DNA from: Micromonospora endolithica
Lineage (GTDB): Bacteria; Actinomycetota; Actinomycetes; Mycobacteriales; Micromonosporaceae
NCBI RefSeq assembly: GCF_003626595.1
Contig: NZ_RBAK01000001.1
Location: 868,001-932,000, forward strand
Direction: 5' to 3'
Length of the DNA stretch: 64,000 bases
The notes beneath the pieces were generated by a model that saw only the letters and a program-made list of their open reading frames with translations, did no database searches and had not been told where the DNA came from. This document shows positions 43,346 to 51,603 of the stretch, piece by piece. The position numbers were made by a program, and so were the translations under genes. Within the stretch, counting starts at the first letter, position 1, and each line of letters opens with the position of its first letter.

Positions 43346-44253
43346 AGGGGGGAGCCCGGGGGACGGGGAGGGGTCGGGGTGAGGTGGGCCAGGGAGCCGG
43401 TTTCCAGGGCCGCCCAGACGGTGCCGTCGGGGGTGACGGTGAGGCCGTGGGGTTCGCGGGACGGGGTCGGCAGGGCGTGGTTGGTGATGGCGCCGTCGGC
43501 GTCGACGTGGCCGATGCGGTTGGCGGCCCACTCGGTCCACCAGCACCCGCCGGCCGGGTCGGCGACGATCGCGTGCGGTCGGGCGGCACGGTCCGGCAGC
43601 GGGTACTCGTCGATCCGCCCGTCCGGCGTGATCCGCCCGACCTGCCCGGCGCCGATCTCCACGAACCACACCGCGCCGTCGACCCCGGCGGTGATCCCGA
43701 CCGGCGCCGCGCCCACGGTCGGCAGCGGGTGCACGGCCACCCGCCCGCTGTCCGGGTCGATCCGGCCCACCGCGTCGGCCCGGTTGAGCGTGAACCACAC
43801 GCCACCGTCCGGGCCGGCCGTCACCATCGACGGCATCCCGCCGGGCGGGAGCGGGAACGACGTCACCTCGCCGTCGGTGGCCACCCGGCCGAGCGTGTCC
43901 GAGGTCATCCCCGCGTACCAGAGCGCGCCGTCGCCACCGGCGGCGATGCCGCCGGGACCGGTGCCCGCCGGGAGCACGACGGCGCTCTGTTCGCCGGCCG
44001 TGGTGATCCGGCCGATCCGGTCGTCGCCGGAGCGGGTGAACCACAGCGCGCCGTCCGGACCCGGCGTGACGATCAACGGCCGGCTGCCCTCCCCCACCGG
44101 CCAGGTACGCAGCCCGCCGTCGACGCCGAGGCGGGCGACCGCGCCGGCGTGCACGAGCGTCAGCCACAGCGCGCCGTCCGGCCCGACCGTGATGCCGTAG
44201 GGTCCGGCGTCCGCCCCGCTCACCGGAATCTCTCGGATGGTTCCCGCCGTCAT
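43321..44253 (-). CDS. Virginiamycin B lyase (Vgb)-like beta-propeller
   Basis: 310-residue seven-bladed propeller with repeated GPDGALWLT / GPDGALWFT / GVDGAVWFVE blades, as in streptogramin B lyase and its relatives. No signal peptide is seen, consistent with cytoplasmic action on macrocyclic lactones, but many homologs have no known substrate. The ATG at 44253 has GGAAGGGCGG upstream; an in-frame GTG eight codons earlier is an alternative. The last residues (LVDHEVDR) and stop are encoded by an arm of the palindromic repeat at 43283-43345, so the native C-terminus may have been replaced. Confidence 0.82.
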   Translation of the reverse strand: MTAGTIREIPVSGADAGPYGITVGPDGALWLTLVHAGAVARLGVDGGLRTWPVGEGSRPLIVTPGPDGALWFTRSGDDRIGRITTAGEQSAVVLPAGTGPGGIAAGGDGALWYAGMTSDTLGRVATDGEVTSFPLPPGGMPSMVTAGPDGGVWFTLNRADAVGRIDPDSGRVAVHPLPTVGAAPVGITAGVDGAVWFVEIGAGQVGRITPDGRIDEYPLPDRAARPHAIVADPAGGCWWTEWAANRIGHVDADGAITNHALPTPSREPHGLTVTPDGTVWAALETGSLAHLTPTPPRPPGSPLVDHEVDR

Positions 44254-44452
44254 GCCGGCCGCCCTTCCGCCCGACACCGCCGGGCTCCATCAAGCGCCAC
44301 CCTCCGTCCCCGGACGTCCCGGCGCAACCGGTTTGTCCCCCGCACGGGCCGGATTGCCAGCTCGCTGACAGGCTCGCCACGGGTCGCGCCCAGCCCTGCT
44401 GGTCACCGTCGGTGAGGTCATCGCACCACCCACCGACGATCCGGAGGACCAC

Positions 44453-44872
44453 ATGTCCCGCACGACGCGCAAGAAGAACCTGCTGGTCGGGCTCGCCGCG
44501 GCCGGCGTACTCGCCGTGGGCGTCGCGGCCCCGACGGTCGCCATGGCCGCCGACAACGAGACCCCGCCGACCGCCGGCGCGGACGCCGACCGGGAGCAGC
44601 GGCACGCCGAACGGCAGGACGCGTTCGCCGAGGCCCTCGCCGGGGAGCTGGGGGTGGACACCGCGAAGGTGACCGCCGCGCTGGAGAAGATCCGCGAGCA
44701 GCACCGGGCCGACCGCCCGGAGCGGCCGGACGCCGCCGACCGGCAGGCCGCGCTCAAGGAACGTCTCGACCAGGCCGTCGCGGACGGCACGCTCACCCGG
44801 GAGCAGGCCGACGCGATCACCGCCGCGGCCGAGGCGGGCGTCCTCGGCGGCGGCGCCCGCCCCCACCGCTGA
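44453..44872 (+). CDS. Small secreted acidic/basic helical protein
   Basis: 139-residue protein with a clear signal peptide (residues 1-32, basic RKK, hydrophobic LLVGLAAAGVLAVGVAA, cleavage after AMA). The mature part is highly charged and probably all helical (REQRHAERQDAFAEALAGELGV, TAKVTAALEKIREQH), with a C-terminal LTREQADAITAAAEAG motif like that in DUF2680/YckD-type secreted proteins. CGGAGG lies seven bases before the ATG. The function is unknown. A repeat copy follows the stop. Confidence 0.82.
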   Translation: MSRTTRKKNLLVGLAAAGVLAVGVAAPTVAMAADNETPPTAGADADREQRHAERQDAFAEALAGELGVDTAKVTAALEKIREQHRADRPERPDAADRQAALKERLDQAVADGTLTREQADAITAAAEAGVLGGGARPHR

Positions 44873-44878
44873 CGGCGC

Positions 44879-44930
44879 AAGGAAGGGCTCCTTGTCAACG
44901 CCTGGCGTTGTACAAGGGTCCCTTCCTCAC
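44879..44930. repeat. GGGCCC-centred repeat, copy 7 (degenerate)
   Basis: AAGGAAGGGCTCCTTGTC, AACGCCTGGCGTTGTAC, AAGGGTCCCTTCCTCAC. The first arm has lost one GGGCCC (now GGGCTCC). It lies between convergent genes. Confidence 0.8.
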
Positions 44931-44994
44931 ACCACACCGCGCACGCCGACGCGCGGCCGGCGCGCGGCACCGCACGCCGCGCGCCGGCCGCCGC

Positions 44995-47900
44995 TCACCT
45001 CAGGTACGGCCCGTCGGCGCCGATCTTGCCGGGGGCCGGGTTGTCGGGCAGGTTCAGCACGTAGACCCGCAGGTTGCCCTTGCCGCTGACGGAGGCGGTC
45101 AGGGTGCCGTTGGTGACGGTCCGGGTGTCTCCGGTGACCGCGTCGACGTACGTGCCGTTGGGCACGCCGCTGAAGGTGGCGCTGCCGGAGACGGTGACCA
45201 GCGCGAAGCTGTCCACCCCGGCGGCGGTGTACCGGCGTTTGTAGGCCATCTGGTTGCCGCTGACGCCCTGGGTGGAGTACTGCCCCTTCTGCAGGGCGGG
45301 GACGGCCCGGCGGATCTGGTTGAGCCGCTGAACGTGCTTGACCAGCGGCTTGTCCAGGGTCTGCGCGACGGCTCCCGTGGCACCACCCACCACTGAGAAG
45401 TCGGAGGCGGTGACGCTGCCGGCGAGGTGGCCGCCGTAGTAGGCGCGGCCGGTGGTGGCCAGCGGGCAGGTGGGACCGCAGTCGATCTTCGCGCCCTTCT
45501 GGAACTCGATCTCCGAGCCGTAGTAGAGCGTCGGGATGCCACGGAAGGTCCACATCAGGCTCATGTTCTCCGCCCAGGCGTCGGTGCCCTCGGCGTAGCG
45601 TACGGACGACTTGTTCGGCCCGTAGTCGTGGCTGTCGACGTACACGACGTTGTAGGTGGCGTCGTTGTAACTGTCGTCGGAGTCCCGGCCGTTGCCGAAG
45701 GCGTTGTTGGCGTCGCCGAAGTTCATGTGCATCCGCATGTCGATGACGTTCATGCCGGAGAACTTCGAGTGGTCCGGCGCGTGGTAGTCGTTGCCGCGCA
45801 GGAACGCGTTGTCGCTCGTCGGTTGGCCGTTGGGGCCGAGCAGCTGCTCGTAGTCGTACTGTTCGATCGCGGCCCGCACGTCGTCGGGGCTGTACTCCTT
45901 GCGCTCCTTCCAGGTGAAGAACTGCGCGGAGTGGTTCACCGAGCCCCGGTTCCACTTGTCGTTGACGAACGCGGCGACCTCGCCGAAGACGTAGAAGTCC
46001 TTGCCCTTGGCCCCGTGCCGGGCCACCGCGTGCTGCTGGATGGCCGGCAGGAAGTGGCGGTTCCAGGTGACCCGGGGGATGTGCACGGCGGTGTCGACGC
46101 GGAAACCGTCCACCCCCATGTCGATGTACCGGTTGTAGGCGTCGATCAGGTATCGCTGCACGGTGGCGTTCTCGGTGTTGAAGTCGGCCAGGTCCTCGTG
46201 CAGCCAGCAGCTGCGCGAGTCCTCCCCCTCCCAGTTGCCGATCCAGCACTGGTGGTACAGGTCGGCCGGGAACAGGCCGCTTGTCGGCGTCGGCCACTGG
46301 CAGTGGTGGACGGTGTAACCCTCCTGGCTGTAGGACCCGTTGGGGGTGCCCCAGCGCAGGCACCGGTTGCCGGCCGGCGGGGTGGACGACCACAGGTCAC
46401 CGCTGTACGGCCGGCCCTTGGCGAGCGCGTTCTGCGCGGGGGTCAGGCCCGGGTCGTCGCCGGCGTGCTCGACCATCGGGTCGTACTGCCGGCCGGCCTG
46501 CGGCTGGTCGTAGTACCACTTCCACTGCGCGTCGCGGACGCCGTACACGGTGGGGGTGAAGAGCCCGCGCGCCCCCCACCGTGAGCTGTGGTTGTAGACC
46601 ACGTCCTGGAAGATCTTGATGCCCTTGGCGTGCGCGGCGTTGATCAGGTCCTGGTAGCTGGCGCCCGGGCTCTCCAGCCGCGGGTCGATCTGGTGGAAGT
46701 CCCAGCCGTGGTAGCCGTGGAAGTCGTAGTCGGAGCGGTTGAGCACCACCGGGGTGATCCACAGGGCGGAGAAGCCCAGGCCCTTGACGTAGTCGAGCTT
46801 GTCGATCAGGCCCTTGAAGTCGCCCCGGAACATCGGGTCGTCGTTGGCGGCGTTGCCCGAGCGCACGTGCTGGCTGCCGCCCCGGTTGTTCGCGCTGTCG
46901 CCGTCGGCGAAACGCGCGGTCATCACGAAGTAGATGCTGTCCTCGCGGGGATCGCCGCCGAGCGGCGACCCACCCACCGGCGGCGCGGTGCCGGTGGTCG
47001 CCGTCGCGGGCGCGCTCGCCGCCGACCGGTTGCCGGCCGCGTCGAGGGCACGCACGGTCCAGGTGTACGCGGTGCCCGGCGCGAGGCCGTAGGCGACGTG
47101 CCGGGTGCCGGTGACGGTGACCGTGGTGGCCCCGCCGGTGCCGCCGGTGCGGGTCACCTCGTACCCGGTGACCGCCCGGTCGTCGGTCGACGGGGTCCAG
47201 GTCAGGGTCACCGACAGGCCGTCGGCGGTGGCGGTGAGCCCGGTGGGGGCGGACGGCGGCGCGGTGTCCGGGGCGACCGGGGTGCACGGGTCGGCGGCGT
47301 TCGGGGTGACCACCCCGCCGGAGACGGTGCTGCGGCCGGCGCCGAGGGTGTAGTCGGCGCCGTTGTTGTTGTCCCACGAGCCGGCGTTGTTGAACGCGGC
47401 GGTGAGGCCGCTCGCCGTACCGAGGTCCACGGTCCGCTTCACCCAGCCGGCGCAGGCGGTCTGCATGGCGACGCCCGGCGCGGTCGTCCAGGTGCCGCCG
47501 GTGGGCCGGTAGTGGATGTTCGCGGCCGGCCAGCCGCGCGGGGTGAGGTGGTAGAACACCTCGGCGGTGACCCCGCCGGGGGCCGGGCTCGCGGTGGGCG
47601 TGGGCGTGCCCGCGCACGGGTCGCCGGAGCCGATCCGGCCGGCGGCGACGGTGACCGTGCCGGTGCCGAGCCGGTAGTTCGCGCCGTTGTTGTTGTCCCA
47701 GGTGCCGGCGCCGTTGGTGAAGACCACCTGGAGGCCGGTGGCGGCCCCCAGGTCGATGGTCCGGCGACGCCAGCCGGTGCACGCGGCGTCCATCGCGACG
47801 CCGGGCACGGGGGTCCAGGTCGACCCGTCGACGCCGTAGTGGATGTTGACCGACGCGCCCCAGGCGGTCGGTGGTTGGTAGTAGACGGTGACGGTGTTGG

Positions 47901-47997
47901 CCGCGACGGCCGCCGTGAGGGGCAGCAGTCCGGCGGCCAGGCCGGTGGCGAGCGCGAAGGCTCCCCACCGGCGACGGGTGGTGGTGGTCCGCCTCAT
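44995..47997 (-). CDS. Secreted GH13 alpha-amylase with two starch-binding modules
   Basis: 1000-residue secreted enzyme. A signal peptide covers about 1-32 (RRR n-region, cut after AVA). Two similar CBM25-like modules follow at about 34-127 and 143-240, each with a WDNNNGA(N/D)Y motif. An FnIII domain lies at about 250-340, then a GH13 catalytic domain from about 350. Catalytic acids are Asp635 (GFRVDTAVH), Glu673 (FGEVAA) and Asp791 (VDSHDYG). No C-terminal module follows the barrel's beta domain. AGGAGA precedes the ATG. The upstream DNA carries two copies of a palindromic box (48049-48183), probably a maltose/carbon repressor site. Confidence 0.94.
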   Translation of the reverse strand: MRRTTTTRRRWGAFALATGLAAGLLPLTAAVAANTVTVYYQPPTAWGASVNIHYGVDGSTWTPVPGVAMDAACTGWRRRTIDLGAATGLQVVFTNGAGTWDNNNGANYRLGTGTVTVAAGRIGSGDPCAGTPTPTASPAPGGVTAEVFYHLTPRGWPAANIHYRPTGGTWTTAPGVAMQTACAGWVKRTVDLGTASGLTAAFNNAGSWDNNNGADYTLGAGRSTVSGGVVTPNAADPCTPVAPDTAPPSAPTGLTATADGLSVTLTWTPSTDDRAVTGYEVTRTGGTGGATTVTVTGTRHVAYGLAPGTAYTWTVRALDAAGNRSAASAPATATTGTAPPVGGSPLGGDPREDSIYFVMTARFADGDSANNRGGSQHVRSGNAANDDPMFRGDFKGLIDKLDYVKGLGFSALWITPVVLNRSDYDFHGYHGWDFHQIDPRLESPGASYQDLINAAHAKGIKIFQDVVYNHSSRWGARGLFTPTVYGVRDAQWKWYYDQPQAGRQYDPMVEHAGDDPGLTPAQNALAKGRPYSGDLWSSTPPAGNRCLRWGTPNGSYSQEGYTVHHCQWPTPTSGLFPADLYHQCWIGNWEGEDSRSCWLHEDLADFNTENATVQRYLIDAYNRYIDMGVDGFRVDTAVHIPRVTWNRHFLPAIQQHAVARHGAKGKDFYVFGEVAAFVNDKWNRGSVNHSAQFFTWKERKEYSPDDVRAAIEQYDYEQLLGPNGQPTSDNAFLRGNDYHAPDHSKFSGMNVIDMRMHMNFGDANNAFGNGRDSDDSYNDATYNVVYVDSHDYGPNKSSVRYAEGTDAWAENMSLMWTFRGIPTLYYGSEIEFQKGAKIDCGPTCPLATTGRAYYGGHLAGSVTASDFSVVGGATGAVAQTLDKPLVKHVQRLNQIRRAVPALQKGQYSTQGVSGNQMAYKRRYTAAGVDSFALVTVSGSATFSGVPNGTYVDAVTGDTRTVTNGTLTASVSGKGNLRVYVLNLPDNPAPGKIGADGPYLR

Positions 47998-48048
47998 GAC
48001 AGGTCTCCTGACACCTGCACCCGTGGGGGCGGGCGCAAGTCACTGAAG

Positions 48049-48183
48049 GCGTTGCAAGAACTTGCGAACGCGGTGCCAGGAAGTTACCAGCTTCAATGAG
48101 TTGAAACCAGGTCTTCACAATCGACAAAGTGGCGTGATTGTGCGGCAGGCTACTGAAAGGCGTTGCACCTGCGGCAACGCCTT
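48049..48183 (-). promoter_or_regulatory. Two operator boxes upstream of amylase
   Basis: Box 1: GCGTTGCAAGAACTTGCGAACGC (48049-48071), palindromic with a one-base offset. Box 2: AAGGCGTTGC-n7-GCAACGCCTT (48157-48183), perfect 10-bp arms. Both lie in a shared direct repeat ACTGAAGGCGTTGCA. A third symmetry, TTCAATGAGTTGAA, lies near 48092. TTGCAAG-type palindromes are the sites of LacI-family maltose repressors (MalR/Reg1) in streptomycetes, so carbon control of the amylase is the likely role. Confidence 0.7.
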
Positions 48184-48208
48184 CCGAGCGATCTTCCGGG
48201 AACCACCT

Positions 48209-48589
48209 TCAGGCGTCGGCGGGCGGCGTCGCGAACACGCCGAACCGGTTGCCGACCGGGTCGGCCAGATGGGTCAGGGTGAGCCCGGCGGGGGTCGTCC
48301 GCGCCGGCGCCAGCACCGTCCCGCCGGCCGCCTCGGCCTGCCGGCACGCCTGCGCCACGTCGGGCACCTGCACGTAGAACACCGCGTAGTTCGGACCCAC
48401 CCCACCGGTCGCCCGCACCGCACCCTGGATCGAGCCGTCCGGCCCCGGCGGCACCACCCGGTACGACGCCTCCGGCGTGCCCTCCTCGGCGAACGACCAG
48501 CCGAACACGTCGGCGTAGAAGCGCTCGGTCTCCACCGGCCGGTCCGTGCCGACCTCGAACCAGGTGACCGCGTTGCTGATCGTGGACAT
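48209..48589 (-). CDS. VOC superfamily protein
   Basis: 126-residue glyoxalase-like protein with NAVTWFEVGTDRPVETERFYADVFGW and a second half ending in HLADPVGNRFGVF, a form common in the PhnB/CMLP-like group. No enzyme activity can be assigned. GGAGGCG lies three bases before the ATG. It ends 26 bases from operator box 2 of the amylase and is transcribed toward the amylase gene, so read-through is possible. Confidence 0.87.
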   Translation of the reverse strand: MSTISNAVTWFEVGTDRPVETERFYADVFGWSFAEEGTPEASYRVVPPGPDGSIQGAVRATGGVGPNYAVFYVQVPDVAQACRQAEAAGGTVLAPARTTPAGLTLTHLADPVGNRFGVFATPPADA

Positions 48590-48739
48590 GTGTCGCCTCC
48601 CGTCGCGCGCCGGCCCGGTCGGCCGGCGTCGTTCAGGAGTCAGCCTCGACGGCGTCCGCGACACCGTCCTGTCGGTGTTTTCCGCACCTCCGCCGCGTCA
48701 GGTCGCGGCACGGCCCGGCGTCCACCTCGCGGGGAAACA

Positions 48740-49750
48740 TCATGGCGCCTCCGGACCGACCCTGAGGGCCATCTTCCCGACATAGTGATCTTCGAGGGCA
48801 CGGTGGGCGTCGACGGCTCGCGCCAACGGAAAGGTCCGGGCGACGTGGACCGCCAAGGAACCCGCCTCGATGATCGCGTTCAGCCGATCGGTGGCGGTCC
48901 GGCTTCGATCCCCGTCGTAGTGCGACACCGTCGCGCCCGGCGACGTCACAGGCACCGGCAGGACACCGTTCGGCCAGGCGATCCGCCCCGAGTTCCTGAT
49001 CGCGCGAAGAGACCGTTCGGCGGTCTCGCCTCCCGCGGTGACCAGAGCCGCGTCGAGCCCGCCCGGTGCGAACTTGAACGCCGCCGCCAACACGTCCTCC
49101 CTGCGACCGTCGATCGCCTCGTCGGCGCCCAGCCGCCGGGCCAGGGCGACACCGTCGTCACCGGAGGCCACGGCCAACACTCGGATGCCGCGGTGCCGCG
49201 CCAACTGCACGGCCAGGTGACCGATACCTCCGCTGGCCCCGAAGACCATGAGGGTCTCGTCCGGCCGCAGGCCGAGCAGTTCGAGTCCGCTCAGTGCGGT
49301 CAGGGCGTCCCACGCCAGCAGGCCGGCCTGCTCGGTCGGCATCCGGTCGGGCACGCGCGCCACGAACTCCGCCTCGACGACGCCGTACTCGGCGTAGAAG
49401 CCGCCCCGCGACACCGGCATCGTCGCAGCGTAGACACGGTCCCCCACGTTGAACCGGGTGACGTTGCGCCCGACTGCGGCCACCGTGCCCGCCGCGTCCC
49501 AGCCGAGGACGTAAGGGAAGGTCGACGCGACGCCGAAAGCGCCGTCGAACTCCCCCCGCCGCTCCTCCGCGTCCCAGGACCCGACTCCCGCGAACTCCAC
49601 CCGGATGAGGACGTCGTCGTCGCCGAACCCGGGGAGCGGTATCCGGCGCGACGAGAGTTGATCGACTCCGCCGAACCGGTCCAGGACGACGGCGGTCATC
49701 CGTGGCTCCGTGACCACGCCGCCCGTTGTGCGCTCGCCCCTGTTGGCCAT
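48740..49750 (-). CDS. Zinc-independent MDR-family NADPH:quinone oxidoreductase
   Basis: 336-residue medium-chain dehydrogenase/reductase. It has the GroES-like N-terminal half with LGWDAAGTVAAVG, then the Rossmann loop VFGASGGIGHLAVQLAR and AGGETAERSL. The zinc-ligand cysteines of alcohol dehydrogenases are absent, as in QOR/zeta-crystallin proteins. The start has GAGGAGG six bases upstream. It is divergent from a MarR gene with two matching palindromes between; MarR-QOR pairs often respond to quinones or other electrophiles. Confidence 0.92.
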   Translation of the reverse strand: MANRGERTTGGVVTEPRMTAVVLDRFGGVDQLSSRRIPLPGFGDDDVLIRVEFAGVGSWDAEERRGEFDGAFGVASTFPYVLGWDAAGTVAAVGRNVTRFNVGDRVYAATMPVSRGGFYAEYGVVEAEFVARVPDRMPTEQAGLLAWDALTALSGLELLGLRPDETLMVFGASGGIGHLAVQLARHRGIRVLAVASGDDGVALARRLGADEAIDGRREDVLAAAFKFAPGGLDAALVTAGGETAERSLRAIRNSGRIAWPNGVLPVPVTSPGATVSHYDGDRSRTATDRLNAIIEAGSLAVHVARTFPLARAVDAHRALEDHYVGKMALRVGPEAP

Positions 49751-49766
49751 CGGTCCTCCTCGTTTG

Positions 49767-49817
49767 CTTGATTGAGTCAAGGATCATTGGATCACAGGTA
49801 CTTGATTGAATCAAGTA
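49767..49817. promoter_or_regulatory. Twin MarR operators
   Basis: CTTGATTGAGTCAAG (49767-49781) and TACTTGATTGAATCAAGTA (49799-49817, perfect 19-bp palindrome), 34 bp centre to centre, in the divergent region. The downstream one sits ten bases before the TAGGCT -10 box of the MarR gene, so binding would block its promoter and that of the oxidoreductase. Confidence 0.87.
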
Positions 49818-49827
49818 GTACAGCCTC

Positions 49828-49843
49828 TAGGCTGGGAACCATG
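49828..49843 (+). promoter_or_regulatory. Putative leaderless promoter of MarR gene
   Basis: TAGGCT (49828-49833) lies 7 bases before the ATG, directly downstream of the second operator. Confidence 0.6.
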
Positions 49844-50263
49844 GCGCTACCGAGCAAACCCGTGGCCACCTCGTCCGAGGCCGAAGCCGCCCTGTTCGAC
49901 CTGGTCGACGTGTACGACCGCGCCTACGAGGCAGCTGCGGCCGAGCTGTCGCTCAGCCCGGCGCAGGCGTGCCTGCTCGGGCGACTCGACGAGCGACGCG
50001 GCATGGGCGCCCTGGCGGCGGAGCTCGGCTGCGACGCCTCGAACATCACCCAGATCGTCGTGCGGCTCGAAGTGCTCGGCCTGGTGACCCGCGAACCACA
50101 TCCCCAGGATCGCCGCGCACGACTCGTCGCACGGACCCCCCGAGGAGACGAGATCAGCCGCCGGTTCGCCGCAGCCTTCACCTTCGCCCGCACGGCGGTC
50201 GGACGACTCTCACCCGAGGAGCAGGACCAACTCGCGGCGCTGCTGCGCAAAGCACTGGGCTGA
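49841..50263 (+). CDS. MarR family regulator
   Basis: 140-residue winged-helix regulator: GMGALAAELGCDASNITQIVVRLEVLGLV is the DNA-binding region, and PHPQDRRARLVARTPRG the wing. No Cys residue suited to thiol sensing is obvious apart from the one in AQACLLG and the one in LGCDAS. It likely represses itself and the divergent quinone oxidoreductase gene through the palindromes at 49767-49817. Confidence 0.9.
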   Translation: MALPSKPVATSSEAEAALFDLVDVYDRAYEAAAAELSLSPAQACLLGRLDERRGMGALAAELGCDASNITQIVVRLEVLGLVTREPHPQDRRARLVARTPRGDEISRRFAAAFTFARTAVGRLSPEEQDQLAALLRKALG

Positions 50264-50347
50264 CGCGCACCCGCCCGGACGACCAGGGCGCGCCGCCGTC
50301 TCCACCCCGGGCAACGACCCGCCCGAACGTCCGGGGGACAAGACCGC

Positions 50348-51043
50348 TCAGACCAGGCTGAGCGGGCGGATGTTGCGCTCCCGCGGGATGTCCAGGTCCT
50401 CCATGCGCAGTTCCCGCCCCACCCGCTCGGCCAGCGGCACCACGCCGATGATCCGGTCGGTGCGGAAGCAGCGCAGCTCGTCGCGCAGCCGGCACCACGC
50501 CAACAGATACCAGTGTCGGGGGTTGCCGAGGTAGCCCAACGGCTCGACCTCCCGCTGCGACGGCGAGCCGTCGCGGTCGGCGTACGACAGGCGGAGCACC
50601 CGGCGCGCGGACACCGCGTCGGCGACGACGGCCGGGACGGGTGCCACCGGCCCGTCGTCGATCAGGTGCACCCGGCCGGCGAGGCGATGCGCCTCGGCGG
50701 CGTCCGCCGCCGGCATCACCGCGAGGAGCTTGCGCAACGCGGTGCCGGCCGCGGCGGCGAACGGGGTGCCCCGCATCCGGTGCAGTGCCGTCGCCATGGC
50801 GACGGCCTCGGCGGCGGTGAAGTTGACCGGCGGCAGGGTGCGGGCCCGGTCCACCGCGTAGCCGCCGGTGCGCCCCGGCTCGGCCCAGATCGGCACCCCG
50901 GACTGCTGGAGGGCCCCGATGTCACGCTCGATGGTGCGGGTGCTCACCTCGAAGTGCCCGGCCAGCCAGCGGGCGCTGCGCGGCCGTGGGGACACCGCGC
51001 GCAGCTCCTCCACCATGGCGTAGAGACGATCGGTGCGGTTCAC
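50348..51043 (-). CDS. YafY-like WYL-domain transcription regulator
   Basis: 231-residue protein. An N-terminal HTH_11 domain (RSARWLAGHFEVSTRTIERDIGALQQSGVPIWAEPG) is followed by a WYL domain with VLRLSYADRDG and HWYLLAWCRLRDELRCFRTDRI. WYL proteins sense nucleic-acid or small ligands and often sit near defence or stress genes; no such link is visible here. The GTG start has TAGCGT six bases upstream and no ribosome site. It is followed by the DUF350 gene on the same strand. Confidence 0.88.
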   Translation of the reverse strand: MNRTDRLYAMVEELRAVSPRPRSARWLAGHFEVSTRTIERDIGALQQSGVPIWAEPGRTGGYAVDRARTLPPVNFTAAEAVAMATALHRMRGTPFAAAAGTALRKLLAVMPAADAAEAHRLAGRVHLIDDGPVAPVPAVVADAVSARRVLRLSYADRDGSPSQREVEPLGYLGNPRHWYLLAWCRLRDELRCFRTDRIIGVVPLAERVGRELRMEDLDIPRERNIRPLSLV

Positions 51044-51055
51044 CCCCGGACGCTA
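51041..51055 (-). promoter_or_regulatory. Putative leaderless promoter of WYL regulator
   Basis: On the minus strand TAGCGT (51050-51055) lies 6 bases before the GTG start, with no ribosome-binding site. Confidence 0.55.
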
Positions 51056-51096
51056 ACCCGGGGGTAGGACAGGACCACCGCCCGTGCCGGCCGCGC

Positions 51097-51522
51097 TCAG
51101 GCGATGCAGGCGCAGACGATCAGCGCGGCCCCGAAGTGGGTGGCGGCGCTGACCCGGGCCGCCGGGTGCGGCTCCGTCGAGCAGATGACCTCGCCGAGCT
51201 TGCCGGGGGTCAGCATGTCCAGCACGAAGAAGGCCAGCGCCATGATGGCCAGGCCGACCAGTCCGAAGATCAGCGTGGAGGCGAGCCCCTTGCCGAAGTC
51301 GTCGTAGCTGGTCAGGATCGCGGTGAAGACGATCCCGGCGATGCCGAGCTGGTTGGCGGCCAGCAGCAACCCGGCGTTGCCGTTGCGCTGCACCCAGATC
51401 AGTTCCCGCAGCTTCCCGGGCGTGAGCAGGTCGACCAGCAGGAACCCGGCCGCCATCAGGCCCACCCCGACGACGCCGAACACGACGCTCTGCCATGCTC
51501 CGCTGAACAGGTCCTCCAGCAC
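51097..51522 (-). CDS. DUF350 membrane protein
   Basis: 141-residue protein with four hydrophobic helices arranged as two similar halves: VGLMAAGFLLVDLLTPGKLRELI and VGLAIMALAFFVLDMLTPGKLGEVI. This internal duplication is the hallmark of DUF350. Family members often sit with spermidine-synthase-like or DUF4178 genes, not seen here. GGGAGG lies six bases before the GTG start. The function is unknown. It precedes the WYL gene's 3' side on the same strand, after glnA2. Confidence 0.87.
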   Translation of the reverse strand: MLEDLFSGAWQSVVFGVVGVGLMAAGFLLVDLLTPGKLRELIWVQRNGNAGLLLAANQLGIAGIVFTAILTSYDDFGKGLASTLIFGLVGLAIMALAFFVLDMLTPGKLGEVICSTEPHPAARVSAATHFGAALIVCACIA

Positions 51523-51603
51523 CGATCGCCTCCCGGGCTCCACCGCCCGGCGGGGGTCGCCGAGCGGGTGATCGAGACGATAGCGGTCCGGCGCGGCCCC
51601 CGA

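Noticed and set aside
43321..44253. Functional streptogramin B lyase
   Set aside because: The propeller blades match the family, but substrate residues could not be verified and the C-terminus is formed by a repeat arm.
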